A stretch of DNA of 64,000 bases, from the NCBI GenBank assembly GCA_046497075.1, contig JAWOGF010000054.1:1-64000 (forward strand). Reading direction: 5' to 3'. This DNA is from Saliniplasma sp046497075. GTDB taxonomy: Archaea > Thermoplasmatota > Thermoplasmata > Halarchaeoplasmatales > Halarchaeoplasmataceae. Position numbers and translations under genes: made by a program. Below, in pieces: positions 40,128 to 48,630 of this stretch (position 1 is its first letter; each line of letters opens with the position of its first letter). Under the pieces are notes generated by a model. The model had not been told where the DNA came from, did no database searches, and saw nothing but the letters and a program-made list of their open reading frames with translations.

Positions 40128-42085
40128 ATTAGGCCCCCAAATAATTTTGTAATCTGATTGATAACTCCACCTACGAAAAAGGCAAAAGGAATCACGAAGG
40201 CGATGATAGCTAATGCTGTTTTTATACCCCTTTCTTTGATTATCACCAGAACATTAGCTACACACGGGACGAACAGAGTAATAGAGACAACTGCCACCAG
40301 CATCTGAACATGAGTTAAACTACCAGAAAGGTCCAATATTCCAGCTGCCCCAAAATCTCTTCTTAGGAAGCCTAGAATAAAAGCTATAGATGTTTCTGAA
40401 GGCAAGCCCAACCACGAGACAACTACAGGTTCAAGTCCATTTACTAATATATCCAAAATCCCCGTTAAATTTGCGACACTGATCAAAAAAGTACCTAAAA
40501 TGAATAGGGGTACCAATTCTTTAAAAAACATAGCAACCTTATAATAAGTTTTTCTCAGAACATTGTCCCATTTAGGGATCCTCAGTGGTGGTAATTCCAT
40601 TATAAAATCACCTCTACCTCCAGGTAAGATTTTTGAGGCCGCCCAAGCGACGAATAATAACTGGGAGAAGATGATCCCGGCCCACACGAAAAAGTAGTAA
40701 AATGGAAGTGTAGCCATGATCGCGAATAATACACCTAATTGAGCAGAACATGGAATACCAAGTGCTAACATGGTTGTTGCTATAATTCTTTCTTTTTTCG
40801 TGTCTAAAACCCGGGTAGTCAAAGTGGCCATGGTGTCACATCCAAATCCTAGAACCATCGGTAATACAGCTTTTCCATTTAAACCAACCCGTCTAAAACC
40901 TTTATCAGCCATGGCCGCTAATCGAGGTATATAACCAACATCTTCAAGTATCGAAAATGCCAGGAAAAATGTGGTGATGATAGGCAGTATCAAAGCGATA
41001 GCCCAGGTTAAACCTACAGTTATAACTCCAAATTCACCTACTAAAATTCTCGATGCAAAGTTCCTTCCCATGGATTCATAAATAAAATCCTTGATATATG
41101 GATTGATATACTCCCCAAATACTATCCCTTCGAAAAAATCTACCAATACCTGTGCTCCTATAAAACCTACGAATTGATATAAAAGAAACACGACCCCGAT
41201 AAATATAGGGATACCAGTCAGGGGTTTCATCGTTAGATCATTCATCTTCTCTTTGAACGTAGTTTTCTTGATTTTTTCTTTACTGATATACTTAGATACT
41301 ATTTCTTCAGCTTTCCTTCTAATTGCTAATGTGATAATATAACTTAAATTATGACTAAATTTTCTATGCAGTCTATTAAGAATTTCTTCTGCCTTTTCCC
41401 TCTCTTTCTCGCCTATCTTTTCATCGATGAAATCCTTCATCTCACCAGGAGATGATAGGAAAAGGAGTGCAGTTCCACGGTTTCCAAAGATACTTTTTAA
41501 CTCACCAAGAGCCTCTTCTATTTCCCGAGGATAATCTGGTCTCACATCTGGAACTTTTGCTTTAGGTAGACCCCTTTTAAGTGCTGCGGTCCCCCTATGC
41601 TCAGGTGCAACAGTTGGAAAGACAGGAACGTTAAGTTCATCGGAAAGACCTTCATGATCTATATCGATCAAACGAGCCTTCGCCTCATCCATCATGTTCA
41701 GATTTAAAACAGTAGGGATATCAAATTCGGAGATCTGCAGGAAAAGCATGATAGCCCTTTTCAGATTTTTAGCGTCGGCGACTTGAATTATTCTATTGGG
41801 ATCACTGCCTAAGATGATATCTCTTGTAACTTTTTCATCTTCTGATATGGGAGTCAAAGATTCTGCTCCAGGGGTATCGATTATAGTTTCTTTTTTCGTA
41901 CCTATCCTGGTATCCCCAAGACTGACTTCAACAGTTGTACCGGGATAATTAGAAACATCTCTGTACTTCCCTGTAAGACTTGAAAATATAACTGATTTAC
42001 CAACATTAGGGTTACCAACAAGAACAGAAACGTTCTCATCAAGGTCTATACCCAAAGCCTTCCTAGCATATTTGATTTTAATCAC
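40124..42085 (-). CDS. feoB: ferrous iron transporter FeoB
   Basis: A 653-residue membrane protein that imports Fe(II). The N-terminal G-protein domain has G1 GNPNVGKS near 24-31, switch SNYPGTT near 45-51, G3 DTPGAESL near 70-77 and NLNMMDEA as G4 near 128. A helical domain follows, then about ten transmembrane segments with the GATE-like PMVLGFGCDTMA and IPCSAQL elements. It ends with the small cysteine-rich protein overlapping by 4 bp; the upstream DtxR-like gene overlaps its start by 8 bp. Confidence 0.97.
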   Translation of the reverse strand: MIKIKYARKALGIDLDENVSVLVGNPNVGKSVIFSSLTGKYRDVSNYPGTTVEVSLGDTRIGTKKETIIDTPGAESLTPISEDEKVTRDIILGSDPNRIIQVADAKNLKRAIMLFLQISEFDIPTVLNLNMMDEAKARLIDIDHEGLSDELNVPVFPTVAPEHRGTAALKRGLPKAKVPDVRPDYPREIEEALGELKSIFGNRGTALLFLSSPGEMKDFIDEKIGEKEREKAEEILNRLHRKFSHNLSYIITLAIRRKAEEIVSKYISKEKIKKTTFKEKMNDLTMKPLTGIPIFIGVVFLLYQFVGFIGAQVLVDFFEGIVFGEYINPYIKDFIYESMGRNFASRILVGEFGVITVGLTWAIALILPIITTFFLAFSILEDVGYIPRLAAMADKGFRRVGLNGKAVLPMVLGFGCDTMATLTTRVLDTKKERIIATTMLALGIPCSAQLGVLFAIMATLPFYYFFVWAGIIFSQLLFVAWAASKILPGGRGDFIMELPPLRIPKWDNVLRKTYYKVAMFFKELVPLFILGTFLISVANLTGILDILVNGLEPVVVSWLGLPSETSIAFILGFLRRDFGAAGILDLSGSLTHVQMLVAVVSITLFVPCVANVLVIIKERGIKTALAIIAFVIPFAFFVGGVINQITKLFGGLI

Positions 42086-42524
42086 CTTCTACTGGACATT
42101 CTTCAAAATCACATGAAGGGATCTTTTTCCCATGTGGACACCTTCCTGGTGCTCCTAACCTTTTGCACATCTCATCTATCATCTCTTCATCGAAGATATG
42201 TTCCATCTGGCATGCTTTCTCATGAAGCTGATCTTGATCCAGAGAAAAATATCTTTTTAAAAAGACCTCTAAAACTCTATGTGTCCTTACGATATTTTTA
42301 CCTAAGTTCACTCCATCCTCAGTTAGTTTAACACCATAATACGGAATATATTCGATATAACCCTCTTCATCTAATACTGGGAGGACTTCAGTTACAGTAG
42401 GAGGAGATAGCCCCATCTTATCTGCGATTTCACCCGTTTTTACCTTTTCTTTTTCCCTTTCAAGAGATAACTTGTATATGTTTTCCAAATATTCCTCACG
42501 GGTCTCTTTATTCATCGTTACCAC
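42078..42524 (-). CDS. DtxR/MntR-family metal-dependent repressor
   Basis: About 145 residues when started at ATG 42515 (MNKETREEYLENIYKLS), the better start because the TATA-like TTTAATAAATAC at 42536-42547 lies 26 nt upstream, giving a leaderless mRNA; a GTG at 42524 is the alternative. The winged helix is VKTGEIADKMGLSPPTVTEVLPVLDEEGYIEY, and the metal and dimer part is RTHRVLEVFLKRYFSL with EKACQMEHIFDEEMIDEMCKRLGAPGRCPHG. It lacks the SH3 domain. It heads the feo operon and probably represses it when iron is replete (inference). Confidence 0.92.
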   Translation of the reverse strand: MVTMNKETREEYLENIYKLSLEREKEKVKTGEIADKMGLSPPTVTEVLPVLDEEGYIEYIPYYGVKLTEDGVNLGKNIVRTHRVLEVFLKRYFSLDQDQLHEKACQMEHIFDEEMIDEMCKRLGAPGRCPHGKKIPSCDFEECPVEGD

Positions 42525-42535
42525 TTTATACGCCG

Positions 42536-42564
42536 TATTTATTAAACTTTTTGGTCGACCTAAA
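42536..42564 (-). promoter_or_regulatory. feo operon promoter: TATA box plus palindrome
   Basis: The palindrome TTTtGGTCGACCtAAA at 42549-42564 (8 bp of perfect GGTCGACC core, AAA/TTT arms) lies directly next to the TATA-like TTTAATAAATAC at 42536-42547. This overlaps the BRE/TFB position, so a bound repressor would block initiation. It is the best candidate operator for the DtxR-family protein encoded right after it. Confidence 0.55.
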
Positions 42565-42624
42565 CTTTTGATTTTTACTCTTATCCTACTCTTATAGATG
42601 AAACTAGGGTAAATAGAATGGTGA

Positions 42625-42725
42625 TAGCGGGGAGTGGATTTGAACCACTGGTCTCCGGGTTCCTCAGGCGCAGATGATATGCACCATATGAGCCCGACGG
42701 GTTTTCCTAGCTACCCTACCCCGCT
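42625..42725 (-). tRNA. initiator tRNA-Met (CAU) with an intron
   Basis: Minus strand. Acceptor stem AGCGGGG (42725-42719) pairs with CCCCGCT (42632-42626), with A73 at 42625. The A1-U72 pair and the three G-C pairs in the anticodon stem (TCGGG with CCCGG) mark archaeal initiator tRNA. Loop CTCATAA holds CAU at 42690-42688. A 26-nt insertion lies after position 37 (42686-42661), the canonical archaeal intron site. Mature length is 75 nt. No CCA is encoded. It lies between the feo operon and mutL. Confidence 0.88.
42661..42686 (-). other. 26-nt intron of initiator tRNA
   Basis: The intron begins TGGTGCATATCATC and ends GCGCCTGAGGA on the minus strand. GGTGC and GCGCC can pair as a 5-bp central helix (one G-U), giving a bulge-helix-bulge with the anticodon stem for splicing by the archaeal endonuclease. 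Confidence 0.75.
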
Positions 42726-42833
42726 CTGGTGGGAAAATCAGGATCAACTACCTTCTGGGATTCCTATATTGTGATGCATTTTATAAATCTTTCTGTCGGT
42801 CTAATCATTTTTGTAGAGTTTTTGAGGGTTTTT

Positions 42834-44561
42834 TCAAGTCCTTTTAAACATCTTATCCATTTTTTTGATCGAGAAATTGATTATCGTTGGTCTCCCATGT
42901 GGACAGGTATAAGGAATATCGGTCTTACCCAATTCTTGGATTATCTCTTTGGCCCTGGTGAGCGATAAACTATCCCCGGCCATAACAGAGGATCTACAGG
43001 CCATGTATTTGATCAATTCTTCCTTCCTTTCTTCAAGACTGCTGTTCTTGAGGTCGAAAAGTTCATCCAAAACGGAGTGGATCATCTCTTCCTCCTGTAT
43101 TTCGCCCAAAACTACGGGGATCCCCCTTAATCTAAAGGTTGATTTTCCAAAGGATTCGAGTTTGAAACCCAGATTTTCTAAAAGTTTTTTATTCGCTTTG
43201 ATAAGAGCTGCTTCTCTAGGTTTAACTTCAATTGTCTTAGGGGATAATAAGTCTTGACTTCCGATCTTATCGTCATATTTCATTTTCAACCTTTCATAGT
43301 TGATCCTCTCATGTGCCGCATGTTGGTCAATGATGGAAAGACCATCGGGGGTTTCTGCTAAGATATATGAGTCTTTGAATACACCTAATATTTTCATTTC
43401 AGCTAATTTAGATTCCTGAACATCAACTTTTTCTTTTAAACCTAGTTTACTTTGAGAGTATATATTGCCAGCATCCCCTTCATGTCTCTCCTCTAGATCG
43501 GTTTTTCTCTGTTTTTCCTCATATCCGTCATCCTTAACATCTTTAACATCTTCATCAGGGCTTGGTACTAGATCGTGTTCTAGGAGTGTTGTCTTTACAG
43601 CTTTAGCCGCTTCTTTTTTTACCTTCTCCTTTTCTTGAAATCGTATTTTAGTTTTTGTTGGATGTACATTCACATCGATATTATCTCCAGATATGGATAG
43701 ATCAATGACCGTAATAGGATAGCGTCTCGTTGGAAGTAGTGTTGTATAGCCTTCCATCACGCTGTCCTTCAAAAGTGAGTTTTCAACGAATCTTCCATTA
43801 ACATATGTATATATGTGCTTTCTATTTGATCTTGTCACTTCAGGTTTGCTCAGGAAGCCATCTATAGAAAGATGGTCGCTTTCATGGTCCATATGAACCA
43901 TCTTTTTAGCGATATCGATTCCATATATTGATTTTATATTTTCCAGCTTTGACTCAGCTTTGGGTACGAAAAAGATCTCATTTCCATTGTGAACCAACGT
44001 GAATTGAACTTCTGGCTTTGATAGTGCATTCCTCGTAACGATATCGGTGATGTGGGCCAATTCAGTATTGGTTTTATTAAGATATTTTCGCCTAGCAGGT
44101 GTGTTGTAAAATAAGTCGTTTACTTCAATTAAAGTTCCTACTGGACAACCAACGGTATCTAAACTTTGAATTTCGCCTCCGTGGATATCGATCTCTACCC
44201 CTTCGAGTTCATCCTTTCGTTTGGTTTTAGCCTTCACTTTTGATACCGCTGCTATACTTGGTAATGCTTCTCCTCTAAAACCTAGGCTATCAAGATCATC
44301 AAGGTCCTCGATATCGTTGATCTTACTTGTAGCGTGCTTTTTAAACGCTAGTTCTACCTCTTCTTTATTCATGCCAGCCCCGTTATCCTTTACTAGGATA
44401 CGGTCCTTTCCCCCCTCTTCGACTTCGATATATATCTCATCTGCACCAGCATCTAGGGAATTCTCTACAAGCTCTTTAACAACAGATGCTGGTCGTTCTA
44501 TAACTTCTCCGGCCGCTATCTGGTTAACGGTTTGTGCTGATAATACTTTGATATTAGACAT
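42834..44561 (-). CDS. mutL: DNA mismatch repair protein MutL
   Basis: A 575-residue mismatch-repair protein. The GHKL ATPase domain has VIERPASVVKELVENSLDAGA near 20-40, DNGAGM near 58-63 and GFRGEALPSIAAVSK near 93-107. The C-terminal part carries the endonuclease metal motif DQHAAHERINYE (DQHAx2Ex4E), the ACR motif (MACRSSVMAGDSL) and CPHGRPT, so this is a MutL of the nicking kind found in bacteria without MutH. It follows mutS with only 1 bp between. The pair is bacterial-type and rare in archaea; lineages that have it probably acquired it by transfer. Confidence 0.96.
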   Translation of the reverse strand: MSNIKVLSAQTVNQIAAGEVIERPASVVKELVENSLDAGADEIYIEVEEGGKDRILVKDNGAGMNKEEVELAFKKHATSKINDIEDLDDLDSLGFRGEALPSIAAVSKVKAKTKRKDELEGVEIDIHGGEIQSLDTVGCPVGTLIEVNDLFYNTPARRKYLNKTNTELAHITDIVTRNALSKPEVQFTLVHNGNEIFFVPKAESKLENIKSIYGIDIAKKMVHMDHESDHLSIDGFLSKPEVTRSNRKHIYTYVNGRFVENSLLKDSVMEGYTTLLPTRRYPITVIDLSISGDNIDVNVHPTKTKIRFQEKEKVKKEAAKAVKTTLLEHDLVPSPDEDVKDVKDDGYEEKQRKTDLEERHEGDAGNIYSQSKLGLKEKVDVQESKLAEMKILGVFKDSYILAETPDGLSIIDQHAAHERINYERLKMKYDDKIGSQDLLSPKTIEVKPREAALIKANKKLLENLGFKLESFGKSTFRLRGIPVVLGEIQEEEMIHSVLDELFDLKNSSLEERKEELIKYMACRSSVMAGDSLSLTRAKEIIQELGKTDIPYTCPHGRPTIINFSIKKMDKMFKRT

Positions 44562-44562
44562 C

Positions 44563-47157
44563 TTAATCCTCTACCTCTTTTCTCAATCTCCAAAGTTCGT
44601 TCATAGCCTCCATTGGAGTCATATTTTCGATATCAATCTTCTTTAGTTCCTCGATAACGGGATGACTTTCAGAAGATGTTTTTCCAGTGCCAGGTTCAAA
44701 AACAACCTGTTTAAATTTTGGACTATCCTGTGTTTCCATCTTTATAGTGTGGTCCTCTTCTATTTGACTCAGAACTTCCATAGACCGTTCAACTACGGGA
44801 TTAGGTACACCTGCGAGAGAAGCGACATGGACCCCATAACTTTCGTCAGTATGTCCCTCTCGAACTTTTCTTAAGAATGTAACATCCCCTTCACTTTCTT
44901 TAACCGCCACGTGTATGTTCTTGACTCCTTTTAGAGATTTTTCTAGTTCAGTGATCTCGTGATAATGAGTAGCAAATAGTGTCTTAGCTTTGATATTATT
45001 ATTGATATATTCAGTTACAGCCCAAGCAATACTCAAACCGTCGAAAGTACTGGTTCCACTGCCTATTTCATCGAGTAAAATCAAGCTATTTCGTGAAGCG
45101 TTATGCAGTATATTTGCAAGTTCAACCATCTCTACCATGAATGTAGATTTACCCCTGGTCAGTGCATCTAATGAACCAACACGGGTAAAGATCCTGTCAA
45201 CGATCCCTATATGAGCCTTCTCAGCAGGTACGAAACTTCCTATTTGGGCTAACAATGTAATCAATGCATTCTGCCTCATATATGTCGATTTACCGGACAT
45301 GTTGGGCCCAGTGATAATAATATACCTGTTGTTCTCCATATCTAAAAGTGCATCGTTCGGTACAAAGCTCTCAACTGTTTTTTCAACTACTGGATGTCTA
45401 CCCTCTTTGATATCTAACCTACCGTCATGACCGATCTCCGGACGATTGTAGTCATTTCTAACAGCTAGATGAGCAAAGTTGGATATCACGTCCAATTTGG
45501 ATAGTATTTCTGCGGTCTTTTGAAATCTCTTAGACTGCTCACCCACCTCTTCTCTGATCTCTTTGAATATCTCATATTCAAGTGCCTCCATCTTCTCTTC
45601 CGAACTGATAATCTCTTCCTCTTTGTCTTTAAGTTTCTCAGTATAATATCGTTCACTGTTTTTTAAAGTCTGTTTCCTAGAATAATTATCGGGAACTTTA
45701 TCGATCTGTGTTTTTGGTATCTCTATATAGTATCCATGAACCTTATTATATCCGACTTTCAAGGTTTCGATACCGGTCCTATCTTTCTCCTTTTTCTCCA
45801 ATGAACTGATCCAATCTTTTCCTTCCTTGGTTTTCCTCTTAAGTTCATCTAGATTATCATCAAAACCCTCTTTTATGATACCCCCCTCTTTCACAGTGTT
45901 GGGTGGATCGTCAACTATAGCCTTATTGATCAGTTCCCAAATGTCTTCCATTGGGTCTAGAGAATCTTTTAGATCCTGTAAATAATCGCTTTCCACGTTC
46001 TTCAAGATGTCCAATAGAGGCCCCAATTTATCCAAAACACTTTTTATCGATATAAGATCCCTACCGTTAGCATTTCCATAAACAACTCTGCTGATCAGTC
46101 TTTCTAGATCAGATATCCCATCCATTTGATCCCGGATATCGTCTCTGAGGAATATCTCGTTCTTCAACTCTTGCACCGCATCTAATCTCTCTTCTATCTG
46201 ATCGATATCTAGAAGAGGCTGCTGCAGCCACTTCCTCAACTTTCTACATCCCATAGACGTTACAGTATCATCTATAATTTTTAAGAGGGTCCCTTCTTTC
46301 CCGCTCTCACGCAGGTTTTGAAAGATCTCCAAGTTTTTTAAAGTTGTAGCGTCTAAAGTCATGTAGTCATCATGAGAATAATACCGCAGTCTCTGGATAT
46401 AGTCCATAGTTCTTTTTTGTGTATCCTCTAGGTAATCTAAAACCGCTCCTGCAGCTCTGATAGCTTCTTTCTTATCTTTGATGCCAAGAGGTTCCAAGGT
46501 TTCGGTATCGAACTGCTCTAGTAATTTTAACTCAGCAGTATGTGGACGGAAAACTTCGTCTTTGTACTTGTTTACCATCATAGGAACCTCTTGCTTTATC
46601 TTTTCTACAAATTGCTGGTCATTGATCAAATTTGACGGTAATATGCATTCTGAAGGTTCATATCGTACTATTTCCGAAAGAAGGCCTTTTACATCATCTA
46701 GTTGTGTAACTAAAAAATCACCTGTAGATATATCCACTGCAGCTAGACCATGCGCTCCTCTACCTGCTATCCCGATCAGAAAGTTATTACTAGAGCCTTC
46801 TAGTAATCCTTCATCTATGACCGTCCCTGGAGTAACCACTCTGACTACCTCTCTATCGACTAAGCCTTTAGCTTTGCTCGGGTCTTGAACTTGTTCAGCT
46901 ATCGCTACGGTGTAACCATTTTTTATAAGCCTTTGAATGTATGAGTCTGCAGAGTGGTATGGAACTCCGGCCATTGGGATCGGATCATTTTTTCCTTTTT
47001 CTCGACTAGTTAAAGCTATATCAAGCTCATCCGCTGCTAATTTAGCATCCTCATCGAACATTTCATAAAAATCGCCCATACGGAAGAAAAGAATAGAATC
47101 TGGATACTGCTTCTTTAGTTCATAATACTGTTCCATCATAGGTGTTCTATCAGCCAT
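44563..47157 (-). CDS. mutS: DNA mismatch repair protein MutS
   Basis: An 864-residue MutS1. The mismatch-contacting Phe-x-Glu is FYEMF in FFRMGDFYEMFDEDA near 24-38. The connector, core and clamp domains occupy the middle, and the ATPase has Walker A GPNMSGKST near 613-621, SFMVEM-like STFMVEMVELA, Walker B LILLDEIGSGTSTFDG and the switch TLFATHYHELTEL-type TLFATHYHEITEL. Length and order match bacterial MutS. A TATA-like GGTTTATAAGC lies about 65-75 bp upstream on the minus strand. mutL follows by 1 bp. Confidence 0.97.
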   Translation of the reverse strand: MADRTPMMEQYYELKKQYPDSILFFRMGDFYEMFDEDAKLAADELDIALTSREKGKNDPIPMAGVPYHSADSYIQRLIKNGYTVAIAEQVQDPSKAKGLVDREVVRVVTPGTVIDEGLLEGSSNNFLIGIAGRGAHGLAAVDISTGDFLVTQLDDVKGLLSEIVRYEPSECILPSNLINDQQFVEKIKQEVPMMVNKYKDEVFRPHTAELKLLEQFDTETLEPLGIKDKKEAIRAAGAVLDYLEDTQKRTMDYIQRLRYYSHDDYMTLDATTLKNLEIFQNLRESGKEGTLLKIIDDTVTSMGCRKLRKWLQQPLLDIDQIEERLDAVQELKNEIFLRDDIRDQMDGISDLERLISRVVYGNANGRDLISIKSVLDKLGPLLDILKNVESDYLQDLKDSLDPMEDIWELINKAIVDDPPNTVKEGGIIKEGFDDNLDELKRKTKEGKDWISSLEKKEKDRTGIETLKVGYNKVHGYYIEIPKTQIDKVPDNYSRKQTLKNSERYYTEKLKDKEEEIISSEEKMEALEYEIFKEIREEVGEQSKRFQKTAEILSKLDVISNFAHLAVRNDYNRPEIGHDGRLDIKEGRHPVVEKTVESFVPNDALLDMENNRYIIITGPNMSGKSTYMRQNALITLLAQIGSFVPAEKAHIGIVDRIFTRVGSLDALTRGKSTFMVEMVELANILHNASRNSLILLDEIGSGTSTFDGLSIAWAVTEYINNNIKAKTLFATHYHEITELEKSLKGVKNIHVAVKESEGDVTFLRKVREGHTDESYGVHVASLAGVPNPVVERSMEVLSQIEEDHTIKMETQDSPKFKQVVFEPGTGKTSSESHPVIEELKKIDIENMTPMEAMNELWRLRKEVED

Positions 47158-47279
47158 TCAATGTACCTCCGTTGCTTTTTTCATCGTTTTTATATCTCCT
47201 TGGATTTGAAAAATGAAATGTAGCTTATAAACCTTTTTTCAAAAGCTCAGGTCAAAAATATTTTATAGTTAGGAATAAA

Positions 47280-48233
47280 TTAAAGCAAAGTTTTTAGACT
47301 CAACTCTTCAACTAGCTCTTTATATCTGTTGCGGATTGTTACTTCAGTCACGGAAGCTACCCTAGCGATCTTTTTCTGGGTGATCTTATCTCTTCTGTTT
47401 TTTGCTGCGATGTATATGGCTGCTGCAGCAAGACCAGAAGGGCATTTACCCGATAAAAACCTAAGACTTTCTGCTTTATCGATTATCTCCTTTGCATCTC
47501 TTTGAATTCTACCATCTAACTCTAATCTATCACAAAATCTTTCGATATAGTATTGAGCTTTAACAGGCTCTATTTTCAGTTTGAGCTCTCTACAGAGGGA
47601 TATATATGCCCTACCAATCTCTCTTTTCTTGAACAATGTCACCTCTGAGATTTCCTTCAAGGTTCTAGGGATACCTGCTTGTTTACATGTTGTGTATACA
47701 CAGGATGCCGCAATACAATTGATGTTCCTACCCCGTATCAGATTCTTTTTTACCGCATTCTTGTAAAGTGAACAAGATACCTCTCTCACCGGTCTAGGTA
47801 ATCCTAGAACTGAACCTATTCTATCTATTTCACGAAAAGCTTTTTCCAAGTTTTTTTCTAGTGCATTCGATGCTCTTAGTCTTTTTTGCCATTTTCTTAA
47901 CCTATATAGTTGAGAGCGGGTACTTTTCGATATAGGTTTTCCGTATGAATCTTTGTCTTTATGGTCTATGATAGTTGTCAAACCTTTATCAAAAACTCTC
48001 ACGTTTGCAGGAGGGCCCGTTCTAATTTTGTCCCCCTCTATTTCAAAATCGTTAGATAACCACTCATCCCCTTCGTAAAAATATAATTCTTCCAGTACTA
48101 GGCCACACTTGTTACATAACAGTTCTCCATGCTGATTATCTAGGACTATATTATGACTACCGCATTCAGGGCATATATTTATGGATATTACAGACTCTAC
48201 TTTTCTACCTATCGCCAATTCTAATTTATGCAA
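47280..48233 (-). CDS. tfb: transcription initiation factor B (TFIIB homologue)
   Basis: A 317-residue TFB that bridges TBP and RNA polymerase and selects promoter direction via the BRE. The zinc ribbon uses Cys21, Cys24, Cys40 and Cys43. The B-reader/linker region around DEWLSNDFEIEGDKIRTGPPANV is followed by two cyclin folds (about 115-205 and 215-310) with KNLIRGRNINCIAASCVYTTCKQAGIPRTLKEIS and CPSGLAAAAIYIAAKNRRDKITQKKIARVASVTEVTIRNRYKEL. The start is TTG (48233) with GGTGAGAT before it. Whether other TFB copies exist elsewhere cannot be seen. Confidence 0.95.
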   Translation of the reverse strand: MHKLELAIGRKVESVISINICPECGSHNIVLDNQHGELLCNKCGLVLEELYFYEGDEWLSNDFEIEGDKIRTGPPANVRVFDKGLTTIIDHKDKDSYGKPISKSTRSQLYRLRKWQKRLRASNALEKNLEKAFREIDRIGSVLGLPRPVREVSCSLYKNAVKKNLIRGRNINCIAASCVYTTCKQAGIPRTLKEISEVTLFKKREIGRAYISLCRELKLKIEPVKAQYYIERFCDRLELDGRIQRDAKEIIDKAESLRFLSGKCPSGLAAAAIYIAAKNRRDKITQKKIARVASVTEVTIRNRYKELVEELSLKTLL

Positions 48234-48630
48234 ATTATCTCACCCCCGCGTTAATTTTGTTAACCCTCTTAATCTAAGCGGTAAATATCGGAATACATCT
48301 CTATGTTTATAAATGTATCGTGTATACTAATAAAAATCTAGAAGATTTAGATATAATTTAACAAATAATATTAACGCATAGATATTTTTAACAAATAGAT
48401 ATGTTTTCCCAATCTATAGAGTACATCGGTCATATTATGTTCTCGGATCTAGTTTTTCACTATCTTAACCCCATCTATAAGAATATATCTAGAGCCTAGT
48501 CCATATTTTCTCTTGAAACATTCAATCGTTCACATTGATATCCAACATTTCGGAGATACTATTGATAGAATGTTCTAAATGCCTCGTATTGAGTTCATAT
48601 CGTAAATATAAAAGAAACGTAGTAGTTTTT
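48234..48630. other. 397-bp intergenic region between TFB and the secreted amidase
   Basis: AT-rich, with no convincing reading frame. A TATA-like ATTTATAAAC on the minus strand at 48305-48314 would serve TFB with a leader of about 50 nt. A TTTAACAAATA-like sequence occurs twice near 48357 and 48388. The region also receives the 3' end of the long amidase gene. I see no RNA gene or terminator T-run that I could defend. Confidence 0.4.
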
